Source: CAYRFQ01 sp964423615
Lineage (GTDB): Bacteria; Planctomycetota; Planctomycetia; Gemmatales; Gemmataceae
Assembly (NCBI GenBank): GCA_964423615.1
Contig: CAYRFQ010000055.1
Span: forward strand, 1-45,370
Length of the DNA stretch: 45,370 nucleotides
Reading direction: 5' to 3'
Shown: one piece after another, positions 8,743-16,714 of the stretch
How positions within the stretch are numbered: the stretch's first letter is position 1
Layout: the number at the start of each line of letters is the position of its first letter
Made by a program: the position numbers and the translations under genes
Notes under the pieces: generated by a model
What the model was told of the DNA's origin: nothing
Seen by the model: only the letters and a program-made list of their open reading frames with translations
Databases searched by the model: none

Positions 8743-9088
8743 GGTTCCATTTCCAACAAAATTCTAAAAAGCAACTGAAAAGGAATTTGACCATCCATTT
8801 GCAACTCCGTGCCTTTCTTACAAGACAGATTAATCTTGTTTGTTGTTGACATGGTTTCCCTCTTCGGGTCTGTCTTACACTAATGTCCATTGTATTCGAA
8901 AAGAGATCAACCAGGAAGCAGGGCGACAAAACCACGTTAGACTCTCTGACACGATGGTTAGTCTCCAACATGATTCGGAGTCGGCAAATCGAGGAAGGTA
9001 TCTGCTCCTACTATCAACACCAGTCGCCCCACCTACCAAAAACTCCGGGAAGATAAACACAACGAAGACCGACTGACGTACCAAGGCT
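8743..9088. other. Intergenic region upstream of the Rrf2 gene
   Basis: These 346 bp lie between the Rrf2 gene start and the hairpin behind the octapeptide-repeat gene. They should hold the Rrf2 promoter on the minus strand. I see no gene with a ribosome site and no clear operator here. Confidence 0.4.
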
Positions 9089-9111
9089 GGAGGTCAGGAA
9101 CCCTGACCTCC
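9089..9111. terminator. Strong hairpin behind the octapeptide-repeat gene
   Basis: A perfect 10-bp stem with a 3-nt loop (GGAGGTCAGG / CCTGACCTCC) sits 15 bp beyond the stop codon of the minus-strand gene ending at 9127. It lacks a U-run, so it may be a stabilising 3' hairpin or a dispersed repeat rather than a classical terminator. Confidence 0.45.
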
Positions 9112-9126
9112 CCACAGTGAGATCGT

Positions 9127-9432
9127 TTACCAGTAAAAAAATTCGCTCGGAGCTTCGTAAAAAAACTGTTTGGGAGGTTGGTAGTAGAATTCGTTAGGTG
9201 CCGCGTAGAAAAACGCGTTCGGACCTTCGTAATACCGCCACCAATCGCTCTGGTGTAAAGGCTCATATTGTTGACGATGTGGTGTCGGAGTGAATGACGA
9301 TTGGGCTTGCGGATGAGATTCGGTCTTGGTGGGTTCCTTCTTGGGTTCGTCCGCAGAAAGACAGTCCGAAGCAAGCCAGAACATCAGTAAACAAATCGTA
9401 GCCGTGCGGACAGTTGGCATGGTCAGGGGCAT
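9127..9432 (-). CDS. Small exported protein with C-terminal aromatic octapeptide repeats
   Basis: The 101-aa product has a signal peptide (about 1-27, cleavage near CLSA-DE), a polar Lys/Thr/Pro/Gln linker, and then four 8-residue tandem units at about 69-100: EGPNAFFY, AAPNEFYY, QPPKQFFY, EAPSEFFY, then a final Trp. Each unit is x-x-P-x-x-F-[FY]-Y. A degenerate unit (DWWRYY) precedes them. AAAGGAGA lies just upstream of ATG 9432; a second ATG four codons in is possible. The pattern suggests a self-associating or wall-binding aromatic/Pro strip. I know of no family match. Confidence 0.7.
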   Translation of the reverse strand: MPLTMPTVRTATICLLMFWLASDCLSADEPKKEPTKTESHPQAQSSFTPTPHRQQYEPLHQSDWWRYYEGPNAFFYAAPNEFYYQPPKQFFYEAPSEFFYW

Positions 9433-9701
9433 AGAAGTCTCCTTTCGAGAATAGAATTGACAACCACCGAACTAGATGTGTGGACAAAGAGACGATCGGA
9501 GTGTTCGGAGTTACATATAATCTCTACCCTGGTGGAGACCCTCTCTGAAAACCTTCGTTTGCTTTTGTAAACTATTCTTTGGGAAAAGGTGTGTTTGCGA
9601 GGATTTTTCTCATCGGAAACAAGAGTCACGAACTAACGAGAAGAGAAGATGAGAAAGGTTCGTGCATTCTCCTCCTCTCTGTTCTTGAAGTGACAACTGA
9701 C

Positions 9702-10238
9702 TCATTTGCCCTTCTCCAATTCGTCGAGCCTTCGTTGCAACTGCTGCAGAGCGTTTCGGAGCACCGTGACCTGTTTGAGAATTCTCGTTTCTGACGCAGA
9801 ACTCACCTCTCGCCTGGACAAGGAGGATGGCTTCGCTACCGGTCGGGGAGGCAGGAGCTTGATCGATGGGACGCGTCGTCTTTCCTTTCGATCAACAACA
9901 AGTACCCTCAAGTCGGGAGGATTATTCCGGACGTTCAGCGGATTCCTTTCTCCGGACACACCTATCGTCTGGACGGAGAACCAGTACGTCCCTGGCTCCT
10001 GAGCACGATACAGAAATGTCTTCTCGATCGGACCGACCTCAGAAGCAACAACCCAAGACTTACCTTCGTCTCGCGAAACATACAGTTTTATAGATTGAAT
10101 CCGCTTACGGTCGGCTTCGTCCACCCGGATGGGGAGTAAGAAGCATTTCTTTTCTGTTACGTGAACCTGATCCGCTCCGCCTTGTGATTGAACCTCTCCA
10201 GCGAAAAAAGCTAGAAATAGCAACAGAAGACTCGACAT
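9702..10238 (-). CDS. Exported beta-domain/coiled-coil protein, paralog 1
   Basis: This 178-aa protein has a signal peptide (MSSLLLLFLAFFAG..., cleavage near VQSQ), a beta domain with LYVSRDEGKSW and TYWFSVQTIG, a Pro-rich linker (LLPPRPVAKPSS) and a C-terminal Leu/Gln/Arg coiled coil (VTVLRNALQQLQRRLDELEKGK). It shares this whole plan with the gene at 10337-10879, 98 bp upstream on the same strand. The DEGKSW element resembles a BNR/Asp-box-like turn. AAGGA lies 8 nt before the ATG. The function is unknown; it probably acts outside the inner membrane. Confidence 0.75.
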   Translation of the reverse strand: MSSLLLLFLAFFAGEVQSQGGADQVHVTEKKCFLLPIRVDEADRKRIQSIKLYVSRDEGKSWVVASEVGPIEKTFLYRAQEPGTYWFSVQTIGVSGERNPLNVRNNPPDLRVLVVDRKERRRVPSIKLLPPRPVAKPSSLSRREVSSASETRILKQVTVLRNALQQLQRRLDELEKGK

Positions 10239-10336
10239 CGCTCAATCCTTCGAGAGTCAAGTAGAAAAAGTGTTACTTTCCGGCATCCTCGAAACCGCGA
10301 ACTGCCTTGGTGAGTTCTTCGCTGTCAAACGCCGTC

Positions 10337-10879
10337 TTAGTCCATTTCGTTCAACTGTCGTTCGAGTTTGCGAATGCGGGCACGCAGTCGGCGGAGTTGC
10401 CTTCGGATATCTTGAAAGTTCGTCGAGTCATCGGCTTTCTTGGGACCAGGTTGATTGGCAATTGGTCGCGGAGGGGGCGATACCACCCTTGGCTCACTAT
10501 TTTGCAGTATCGTGCCAGCTTTCGAGGTCGAAACAAGAACTTTCAACATCGGTCTGGTATTCGCCATGTTTGCCGGAATCGTGTGACCATCGTTGTCAAT
10601 GGATTGAACGGCAAACCAATACGATCCGTCTTTTTCGGAAAGATACTTAAAACCGCGATCGTCCGGTTTTCCGAATGCCGCCGCTGCCCACGATTTCCCT
10701 TCGTCCGTGGAAACGTAGAGTATAAGTTTTCGTACCCCGGACGAACCAGAATCTGCAATCTGGAATGGAATAAAAAAGTGGCGGGTGGAAGTCACGAAAA
10801 CATCGTCCGCAACCCCTGCTCCAGGAAACGTCAGTGCACACAGCGCGGCAAACACCACCGTGAGGAACATTCTGGACAT
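10337..10879 (-). CDS. Exported beta-domain/coiled-coil protein, paralog 2
   Basis: The 180-aa product parallels the preceding paralog: a signal peptide (cleavage near GVADD), RHFFIPFQIAD, LYVSTDEGKSWAAAA, SYWFAVQSIDNDG, a linker with VVSPPPRPIA, and an Arg/Leu-rich C-terminal coiled coil (FQDIRRQLRRLRARIRKLERQLNEMD). GGGAG precedes the ATG. The two genes and the zinc-ribbon gene upstream (49 bp away) read the same way and may form one unit. The coiled coils suggest homo- or heteromer formation between the paralogs; this is inference. Confidence 0.75.
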   Translation of the reverse strand: MSRMFLTVVFAALCALTFPGAGVADDVFVTSTRHFFIPFQIADSGSSGVRKLILYVSTDEGKSWAAAAFGKPDDRGFKYLSEKDGSYWFAVQSIDNDGHTIPANMANTRPMLKVLVSTSKAGTILQNSEPRVVSPPPRPIANQPGPKKADDSTNFQDIRRQLRRLRARIRKLERQLNEMD

Positions 10880-10928
10880 ACAATTACTCCCTTCCTTGAG
10901 ACTACCAATTGTCTGACCTACAGGCTCG

Positions 10929-11906
10929 TTACAATCCCCCGCCGGGGCCCGTCGTCGAACTGAAACGAAAACTCTTCACCGAATCGACAAGTTTACCTTT
11001 CAACTTCGCCCATTCTTTTCGGTTATCCTCATTTTTGTAAACCCGAGATGGCAATCCACCAGCGACAATGAACAACCGCTCGGTCCCATTCTTCTTGAAC
11101 AGTTTGACATAGTATGTAAATTCATTCTTCCCGTTCCCCTTCCTCAAGACCATTTCTTTGGTCTTGAAGTCGTTGACGGGAAGGACCTCCGATTCCTCGA
11201 TGGGATCGGTTGTCGGAGCCGTCGTCGGAGCCCATTTCGTTCCAGAACTGCTGAATCGGAAGTGTTCGAGGATTCCATGAGCTTCACGGGCGGTCTCCTC
11301 CAAGTCGGTAGTAAAGCCGCCGTTGCTCAACACTAGTAGGTAAGCCGGGATAGTCGGCTGAATCATCACAAAACTCTTCGCATCCTCGTAGTTGTTGTAG
11401 GTACTGCTATGGACAAGCACTCCCCAATCTCGCGAAGGAGGAACGATCGTGAATCCGTACCCTCGTTCGAGAAGTTCCGTGTTCTTTTCCGCATCTTGGG
11501 GAGGAAATTTGAGTTTGCCAACCCACCGGATTCGTTCCAACGACGAGTCAACCTGAAGGATTCCTGGAGCGAGAAAAAGCACCAAAGTCAACAACGTAAA
11601 AATACCACCAATGACAATTCCTGCCATGGCGTAACTCGAACCAGCGAGTTTCTTTGGCCGTTTCTTAATTTCCATCAAGGCAAACGCGCCTAGTGCTACC
11701 GCCGCAATCGTTCCTATGATCGTGAAGGCACCAACCAAGGCCATAGTCAAGCTGAGCAGTGCCAGCAGACTCGTTTGACGCGGGTCTACTGAAGCGACCG
11801 GAATCTCGAGTGGAGAATTACAATCCGGACAGAGAATCGTTTTCCCCGCGAAGGCGTCATCCACTTCGAGTTGGGCAGAACACTTGCAAGTCAAAGCTAT
11901 TGTCAT
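10929..11906 (-). CDS. Zinc-ribbon, DUF4190-like membrane protein
   Basis: The 325-aa protein starts with a short metal-binding ribbon (Cys7, Cys9, Cys26, Cys29), then two TM helices at about 45-78 and 92-113 in the DUF4190 style (ALGAFALMEIKKRP between them), and a soluble C-terminal region of about 210 residues with a beta-rich pattern. ATG at 11906 is preferred over a GTG four codons upstream because GGGAAG precedes it. Planctomycetes hold many such proteins of unknown role. The soluble domain would lie outside if the ribbon is cytoplasmic. Confidence 0.72.
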   Translation of the reverse strand: MTIALTCKCSAQLEVDDAFAGKTILCPDCNSPLEIPVASVDPRQTSLLALLSLTMALVGAFTIIGTIAAVALGAFALMEIKKRPKKLAGSSYAMAGIVIGGIFTLLTLVLFLAPGILQVDSSLERIRWVGKLKFPPQDAEKNTELLERGYGFTIVPPSRDWGVLVHSSTYNNYEDAKSFVMIQPTIPAYLLVLSNGGFTTDLEETAREAHGILEHFRFSSSGTKWAPTTAPTTDPIEESEVLPVNDFKTKEMVLRKGNGKNEFTYYVKLFKKNGTERLFIVAGGLPSRVYKNEDNRKEWAKLKGKLVDSVKSFRFSSTTGPGGGL

Positions 11907-12091
11907 CTCACTTCCCACCGCATCGCGAAGAGAGTCTTAGTTTCACGAAACTATTGTATACCGGTTCGTCCAACTTGCAAACGCGGATGGTGCCCTGAAA
12001 GAAGTCAGTTCGAAATGCAGTTGCAGTGATGTCGGAAACATGGCTATTTTGGTGAAAGCATAGAAAACCTAAAACCGTCGGAAAGTACAAG

Positions 12092-13147
12092 ATGAAACAC
12101 GCTCGCTGGATTTTGATCCTCTACTCGGTCATGTCTGCCTGGATGCTCGGGTCGACAGAAGCCCAACAACTCAAGCAAACCTTGGTCGTAAATCCCCCGT
12201 CCGGTCCCGTAACCCCTTTTACCGGCAAACAATGCGTCCAACCTGTCTGTTGCTTTCGTTTCAGCCCCGATGGGAAAATTCTTGCATCAGACCAAAGGGA
12301 AAACATCGCACTCTGGAACATTCAATCTGGAAAACGATTAGCGACATGGAAAGGACACTCGGGAGATGTCATCTCCATGAGGTTCAGCCCCGATGGTAAA
12401 TGGCTGGCCTCGGCAAGCGCGGACAAAACCGTCCGGCTGTGAGAGATGAAGACGAGAAAAACTCACACCACGTTCCAGGGAAATCAGTGGAACTTGGGGT
12501 GTGTCAGCTTCAGCCAACACAGCAAAACACTTGGGGTCGCTGATAGAAATCACGTTTGAGTGTTGGATCGGGAAGGCGCGACCCAGTTTCCTGAACAGCG
12601 GAAAGCCGACTCGTATAATATTGCCAAGTTCGCCTTTTCGAACGACAATAAAACCCTTGTATCGGTTGCACACGGAGTCGGCAGTTGGACGTTATGGGAA
12701 CGGGCTACGGGTAAACCACGAGCCACAGGAGGGACCGGCATCCCAGGATTCACTTCATTGGACATGCACCCAAACGGAAGAATGTTCGCGACAACGACCG
12801 ATAATACATCGACGATCAATCTTTGGGATCTTGTGACTTGTCAACGAGTGGCTACCCTCCAAGCCGGTAAGCGCCATTTGACATCCCTGAGCTTCAGCCC
12901 CACCGGAAAGACACTCGCCGTCGGAACAAGCCCAACTAAGATCGGCGGGGAAGTCTTGCTGTGGGATACGACAAGACGAGAACTCAAATCCCTTCTCAAA
13001 GGTCATCAGAGCGAAATCGTATCCCTCTCTTTTCGGCCTGACGGAAAGATGTTAGCCTCCTCAAGCGCCGACGGTACGATCGAACTCTGGGACCTAACGA
13101 CGAACCAGACGTCCAACAAAAATACTCCGGATGCTAAAAGCAAATAG
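12092..13147 (+). pseudogene. WD40-repeat protein gene interrupted by two in-frame TGA codons
   Basis: One reading frame of 351 codons runs from ATG 12092 to TAG 13145-13147 and encodes a signal peptide plus WD40 repeats (FSPDGKILAS, FSPDGKWLASASADKTVRL, FSPTGKTLAVG, FRPDGKMLASSSADGTIELWDL). It is cut by TGA at 12440-12442 and at 12557-12559, with no frame change. The first stop falls exactly where a WD repeat expects Trp (TVRL-stop-EMKT). The second falls at a variable repeat position (HV-stop-VLD). Other genes here, such as those ending at 7476 and 2943, use TGA as stop, so recoding is unlikely. Repeat periodicity carries across both stops, so decay looks recent. Translation could still yield a 116-aa N-terminal stub. 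Confidence 0.8.
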
Positions 13148-13167
13148 CAAGGTTTCCAAGACGCGCC

Positions 13168-13234
13168 TTTCCGAGACGTCTCGGAAATCAAGTGATGGCC
13201 TGATCTCACCCGGACATCCGATCATTAGGCCATC
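13168..13234. terminator. Inverted repeats between convergent genes
   Basis: A 20-nt perfect palindrome centred on GAC/GTC occupies 13168-13187 (TTTCCGAGAC then its complement). A second inverted repeat, GATGGCCT (13194-13201) with AGGCCATC (13227-13234), follows. They sit in the 103-bp gap between the WD40 gene (+) and the MFS gene (-) and could terminate from both sides. There is no clear U-tract. Confidence 0.4.
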
Positions 13235-13250
13235 AAGAAAGTCCGCTCGG

Positions 13251-14864
13251 TTACTCCGGCAACGGCTTGTCCTTCGTCTCTGGCGCGAACGGCAAGACCA
13301 ACAGTCCGAACGCGAACACAATGCACATCGTCAACCCTGCATAACGCAATCGCTCGACGCGCGTCCCGGTAAAGACTTCGTTGATCAACAGCGCTAACAA
13401 CGCCGGTCCTACCGCAGCCACAAACCGACCGACGTTGTAGCAGAAGCTCGTACCCGTACTGCGTAAGTGCGTCGGGAATAGTTCCGGAAAGTAAATCGCG
13501 TAGCCAGCAAACAAGGACAATTGACATATCCCCATCAAGGGAATCATCCAAAAGACCTGGCTAAAGTCGGTCAGGAACAAGAGCACGTTGATCGTGCTCG
13601 CCGCACCCAGAATGAACGCCAACGCAAACGTCGGCTTACGCCCAATCTTCTGCGTCACCATTCCAAAGGTGTACATCCCGAAGAACGCTCCAATATTGAG
13701 CATGAACGAGGTTATCCCCTTCCACCAAACCACCTGGCCGCCGACCACCTTTTCGATCGGAGCGTAGACTTCTGCATAAGTTTCCTCCTCGGTTTCCTCC
13801 TTGATGGGTTGGAATGTGCGTTTGAGTCCTGTGTTCTCCACCGATTTTTGGAGTTTCTTTCCTTCCTCCTCTGACAACTTATTGTCGCTGACTTGAACCG
13901 CGATGGCTTCGCGTGCAAACTTGGCCTCCATGATGTTGCCGACCAGATCGAACATGAAAAAACCGACAGCCCACAAACCGACGACTCCCGAGAAAGCCAT
14001 TGTCATTCCAATGAGGGCATGCTTACGCCACAGCGGATTGCTGAACAACTCACTATAGGACCCGAGTTTCTTCGCAACGGCGTCCTCGTGAGAGGCTCTT
14101 TGCCATTGTTCTGGTTCCTTCAGACGGCGACGAATCACAAGAGCCAATAGCGCTGGGACGGCACCGACGATGAACATCGGACGCCAAATACTGTCCACCA
14201 CTCCTGCCCCTTCGAGTTGACCCATTCCGATGGCGATGAATGCCGCACTGATGTTACCCACCGCAGAAAGGGCCTGAAGCGAAGCCAAAGCATACGGCCT
14301 TGCTCGACTTGGCATCACTTCCGCCACGAGAGCCACACCAACAGCAAACTCTCCACCGACCCCCAACCCCGTTAGGAATCTGTAGACCGCAAAGTCCCAA
14401 AAGCTCACGCTCAATGCACTCAAGCCCGTACAGAGCGAGTACACCAAAATGGTGATGATCATCGTCCTGGCCCGACCAATCCGATCGCCCAAAATGCCGA
14501 AAAGCAACCCACCCGTAGCCCAACCGATCAAAAAGATCGATGTCGCATAGCCACCGGCAGCGTCCACCGTCCAAGTCGTATCCGGAGGCAACAATTCGCT
14601 CATTGCTGGCTGACGAGCGAGCAGAAACAATTGTTGGTCCAAACAGTCGAACAACCAACCCAAAGCCGCCACGATCAACACAAACCACTGGTATCGATTG
14701 AGTTCCTTGTACCACGGCCCAGAGCGTACTGTCGCGTCGTTCGTGGTGGTTCCGCTGCCTCCGTTGGAAGCACGGGTTTGAATGCCTGTATCCGACGGTT
14801 TCGGTTCGCCCGGTCGAATTTGATTTCGAGGGTCTGGAGCATTAGGGGGCTGTTCTGATGACAT
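13251..14864 (-). CDS. MFS transporter
   Basis: The 537-aa protein has a polar Pro/Ser/Thr-rich N-terminal tail of about 55 residues, then 12-TM major facilitator organisation. Motif A is visible (GILGDRIGRARTM), as are RFLTGLGVGGEFAVGVALVAE typical of the sugar/aromatic-acid symporter branch and a second-half motif (MVTQKIGRKPTFALAF). A charged segment of about 80 residues (SDNKLSEEEGKKLQKS to EVYAPIEKVVGG) interrupts the second half after the first TM helix there, which is longer than usual. ATG 14864 has GGAG about 10 nt upstream; an upstream ATG at 14909 is less likely. The substrate cannot be told. Confidence 0.85.
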   Translation of the reverse strand: MSSEQPPNAPDPRNQIRPGEPKPSDTGIQTRASNGGSGTTTNDATVRSGPWYKELNRYQWFVLIVAALGWLFDCLDQQLFLLARQPAMSELLPPDTTWTVDAAGGYATSIFLIGWATGGLLFGILGDRIGRARTMIITILVYSLCTGLSALSVSFWDFAVYRFLTGLGVGGEFAVGVALVAEVMPSRARPYALASLQALSAVGNISAAFIAIGMGQLEGAGVVDSIWRPMFIVGAVPALLALVIRRRLKEPEQWQRASHEDAVAKKLGSYSELFSNPLWRKHALIGMTMAFSGVVGLWAVGFFMFDLVGNIMEAKFAREAIAVQVSDNKLSEEEGKKLQKSVENTGLKRTFQPIKEETEEETYAEVYAPIEKVVGGQVVWWKGITSFMLNIGAFFGMYTFGMVTQKIGRKPTFALAFILGAASTINVLLFLTDFSQVFWMIPLMGICQLSLFAGYAIYFPELFPTHLRSTGTSFCYNVGRFVAAVGPALLALLINEVFTGTRVERLRYAGLTMCIVFAFGLLVLPFAPETKDKPLPE

Positions 14865-14987
14865 CGCAGTGCATCTCCAACGGTCAGGAAAATAACGAAC
14901 ATAAAGCATGTCAAGTCGCTTGTCATCCGTTATCTGACCAGAATGTCGGTTGTCGGAAAAGTAGGAACATCAAAGGTTTGCAGATTA

Positions 14988-15029
14988 GGACGCACGCCAC
15001 GTCTAGCTGGGACGCACGCCACGTCTAGC
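14988..15029. repeat. Tandem direct repeat, 20 bp x2
   Basis: The 20-mer GGACGCACGCCACGTCTAGC occurs at 14988-15007 and again at 15010-15029 (22-bp period, no mismatch). It lies in the intergenic region between the divergent MFS and desaturase genes. It may be a regulator site pair or a dispersed intergenic repeat. Confidence 0.7.
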
Positions 15030-15157
15030 GGCGCGAATTCTCCCAATCCAAGTGATACGCCAGGCGCAAGTCCATGCTCACTATTCATCAATCAGAAAGC
15101 GAGACAACGCAAAGCAAGCATCGTCTTTCCTACTTTGCCCGACTACAGTCTCTTTCT

Positions 15158-15166
15158 TGCTATATT
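15158..15166 (+). promoter_or_regulatory. Candidate extended -10 promoter for the desaturase
   Basis: TGC followed by TATATT at 15161-15166 matches an extended -10 element about 100 bp before the desaturase GTG. The nearest -35-like hexamer, TTGCCC at 15135, is 20 bp away, too far for a standard promoter, so recognition would rely on the extended -10. Confidence 0.3.
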
Positions 15167-15262
15167 TTCCAAAGAACGTTAGATTATCACCATCTCGCTA
15201 GAAGATGATCGTCAGTGAGCTTCTTCACAATTGTTAAACTTACGGATTTGGAGAATAGGCCT

Positions 15263-16453
15263 GTGACGACAGACCAGAAGGACCTCACGCCTGGTGGAGT
15301 TGCACCTCGACTCAAATTGCGGATGCTCGGAACACCAGCTCCGGTATTCCCTGGCTTCGAGGTAGACATCCTCGATAAGGTGCCAGACGACGAAAAACCC
15401 GACGCAGTGTGGCACCGCGAACGCGCCCGAGACATGCTCAAGGCTCACCCAGAAATCAAAGATCTCACCGGCAACACGCCCTCGACCGCGATTTGGTGTG
15501 TGTTGTTCGTGGGAGCACAAATCACCCTGGCTGTCCTCGCCGCTTCACAACCTTGGTGGATCGGAATCTTGGTGGCTTACGTCGTCGGCTCGTGGATCAA
15601 CATCAACTTGTTTATGCTCGCCCACGAATGTAATCACGGGCTTGTTTTCAAGAGCACTGGCTGGAACCGCGCGATGTTCACTTTGACATCGCTACCCATG
15701 TTCATGCCCGGCCATCATACCTGGTGGCTCGAACATCACGTTCATCATAGTGACCTGGGAGCCAAGAAAGATTTCATCAAGCGACGGCGAACATTCTTCC
15801 TGTTGACAAAATATCGCTCTCCTCTCTTCTTCCCGTTCGCCCCACTCATGTTGATTACGCAGATCTGTCGAGCCGCTCTCGGCTTGTGCTTCTACTTCGT
15901 AGGGCTCTTCGTAGGTCAATGGAAACCAAGCAAAACAACTCTCGCCATTTTGGCAGACGATCATTTGGTGTCCGGTTACAACAAAAGCGGCACAGCGTTT
16001 TGGGCCGTGGTCTACCCATTCGTTAACTTGGTCTTCTTGGGAACAATGTTCGGAGTAATGGGGTGGAAATCGGCCGTTTACTTACTCGCGAGCCAGGCTT
16101 TCATGAGTGGTTTTCTCCATCCATTGATGATGGGAATGGTCTTGAGTAATTCTCACTTCCACGGACATAACCGATATCAACCAAGCTCATCGTATTACGG
16201 ATGGTTGAACAAACTCACATTCAATTTTGGCTATCACACAGAACACCACGATCTCCAGAGCATTCCATGGAGCCGACTACCGAAACTCCGCAAAATAGCT
16301 CCAGAATTCTACGATTGTCTCGCAGAAACGAAATCTTACATTGGTCTGGCGTTCCAGTTCGTCTTCGGGAGCCGACAAGTATTCGAAGAACAATTCGACA
16401 ACGAAGAACACCGTAACGCCGTCATGATCTCCCAGCAAGAGCCTGCCGCTTGA
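15263..16453 (+). CDS. Sphingolipid delta-4 (DES1/ceramide-type) desaturase-like protein
   Basis: This integral-membrane fatty-acid desaturase carries all three histidine boxes: HECNH (121-125), HHVHH (158-162) and HTEHH (325-329). It also has the DEGS1-like stretch NFGYHTEHHDLQSIPWSRLPKLRKIAPEFYD. An N-terminal region with PGFEVDILDKV and KAHPEIKDLTG also fits the dihydroceramide desaturase family, which introduces the delta-4 double bond of sphingolipids using O2 and a diiron centre. TM segments lie around 76-118 and 190-295. GTG 15263 is chosen because GGAG lies 9 nt upstream; GTG 15215 would add 16 residues without a ribosome site. A bacterial ceramide substrate is inferred; no serine palmitoyltransferase gene is in the window. 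Confidence 0.85.
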   Translation: MTTDQKDLTPGGVAPRLKLRMLGTPAPVFPGFEVDILDKVPDDEKPDAVWHRERARDMLKAHPEIKDLTGNTPSTAIWCVLFVGAQITLAVLAASQPWWIGILVAYVVGSWININLFMLAHECNHGLVFKSTGWNRAMFTLTSLPMFMPGHHTWWLEHHVHHSDLGAKKDFIKRRRTFFLLTKYRSPLFFPFAPLMLITQICRAALGLCFYFVGLFVGQWKPSKTTLAILADDHLVSGYNKSGTAFWAVVYPFVNLVFLGTMFGVMGWKSAVYLLASQAFMSGFLHPLMMGMVLSNSHFHGHNRYQPSSSYYGWLNKLTFNFGYHTEHHDLQSIPWSRLPKLRKIAPEFYDCLAETKSYIGLAFQFVFGSRQVFEEQFDNEEHRNAVMISQQEPAA

Positions 16454-16714
16454 TGCCGCGAACCGAAATGAATCCGGATACTACTTCCTCGACCTGAACG
16501 TTGACTGTAGTGAAAGTGCCGACAGGAATTGACGACCGAATCCTTCTCCACGAAATGCCAATGCTCTTCGACGCCTTCGAAGAAGTTGATGCAATGACAC
16601 GGACTTGCTCGAACCCTGCCGCAATAACGAACCTCATCATCGGGACTGCTGACGCATGGATCTGATGTTGCGGCAGAGTTAAGGATCAATGGCATCCTTT
16701 TGCCAAAGTTTCCG

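Noticed and set aside
12092..13147. Reading TGA as Trp by an altered genetic code
   Set aside because: Neighbouring intact genes end with TGA, and only this gene has internal TGA codons.
16422..16640. A 72-aa minus-strand frame after the desaturase
   Set aside because: It overlaps the end of the desaturase, has no ribosome site and matches nothing I recognise, though IPVGTFTTVNVQVEEV reads somewhat protein-like.
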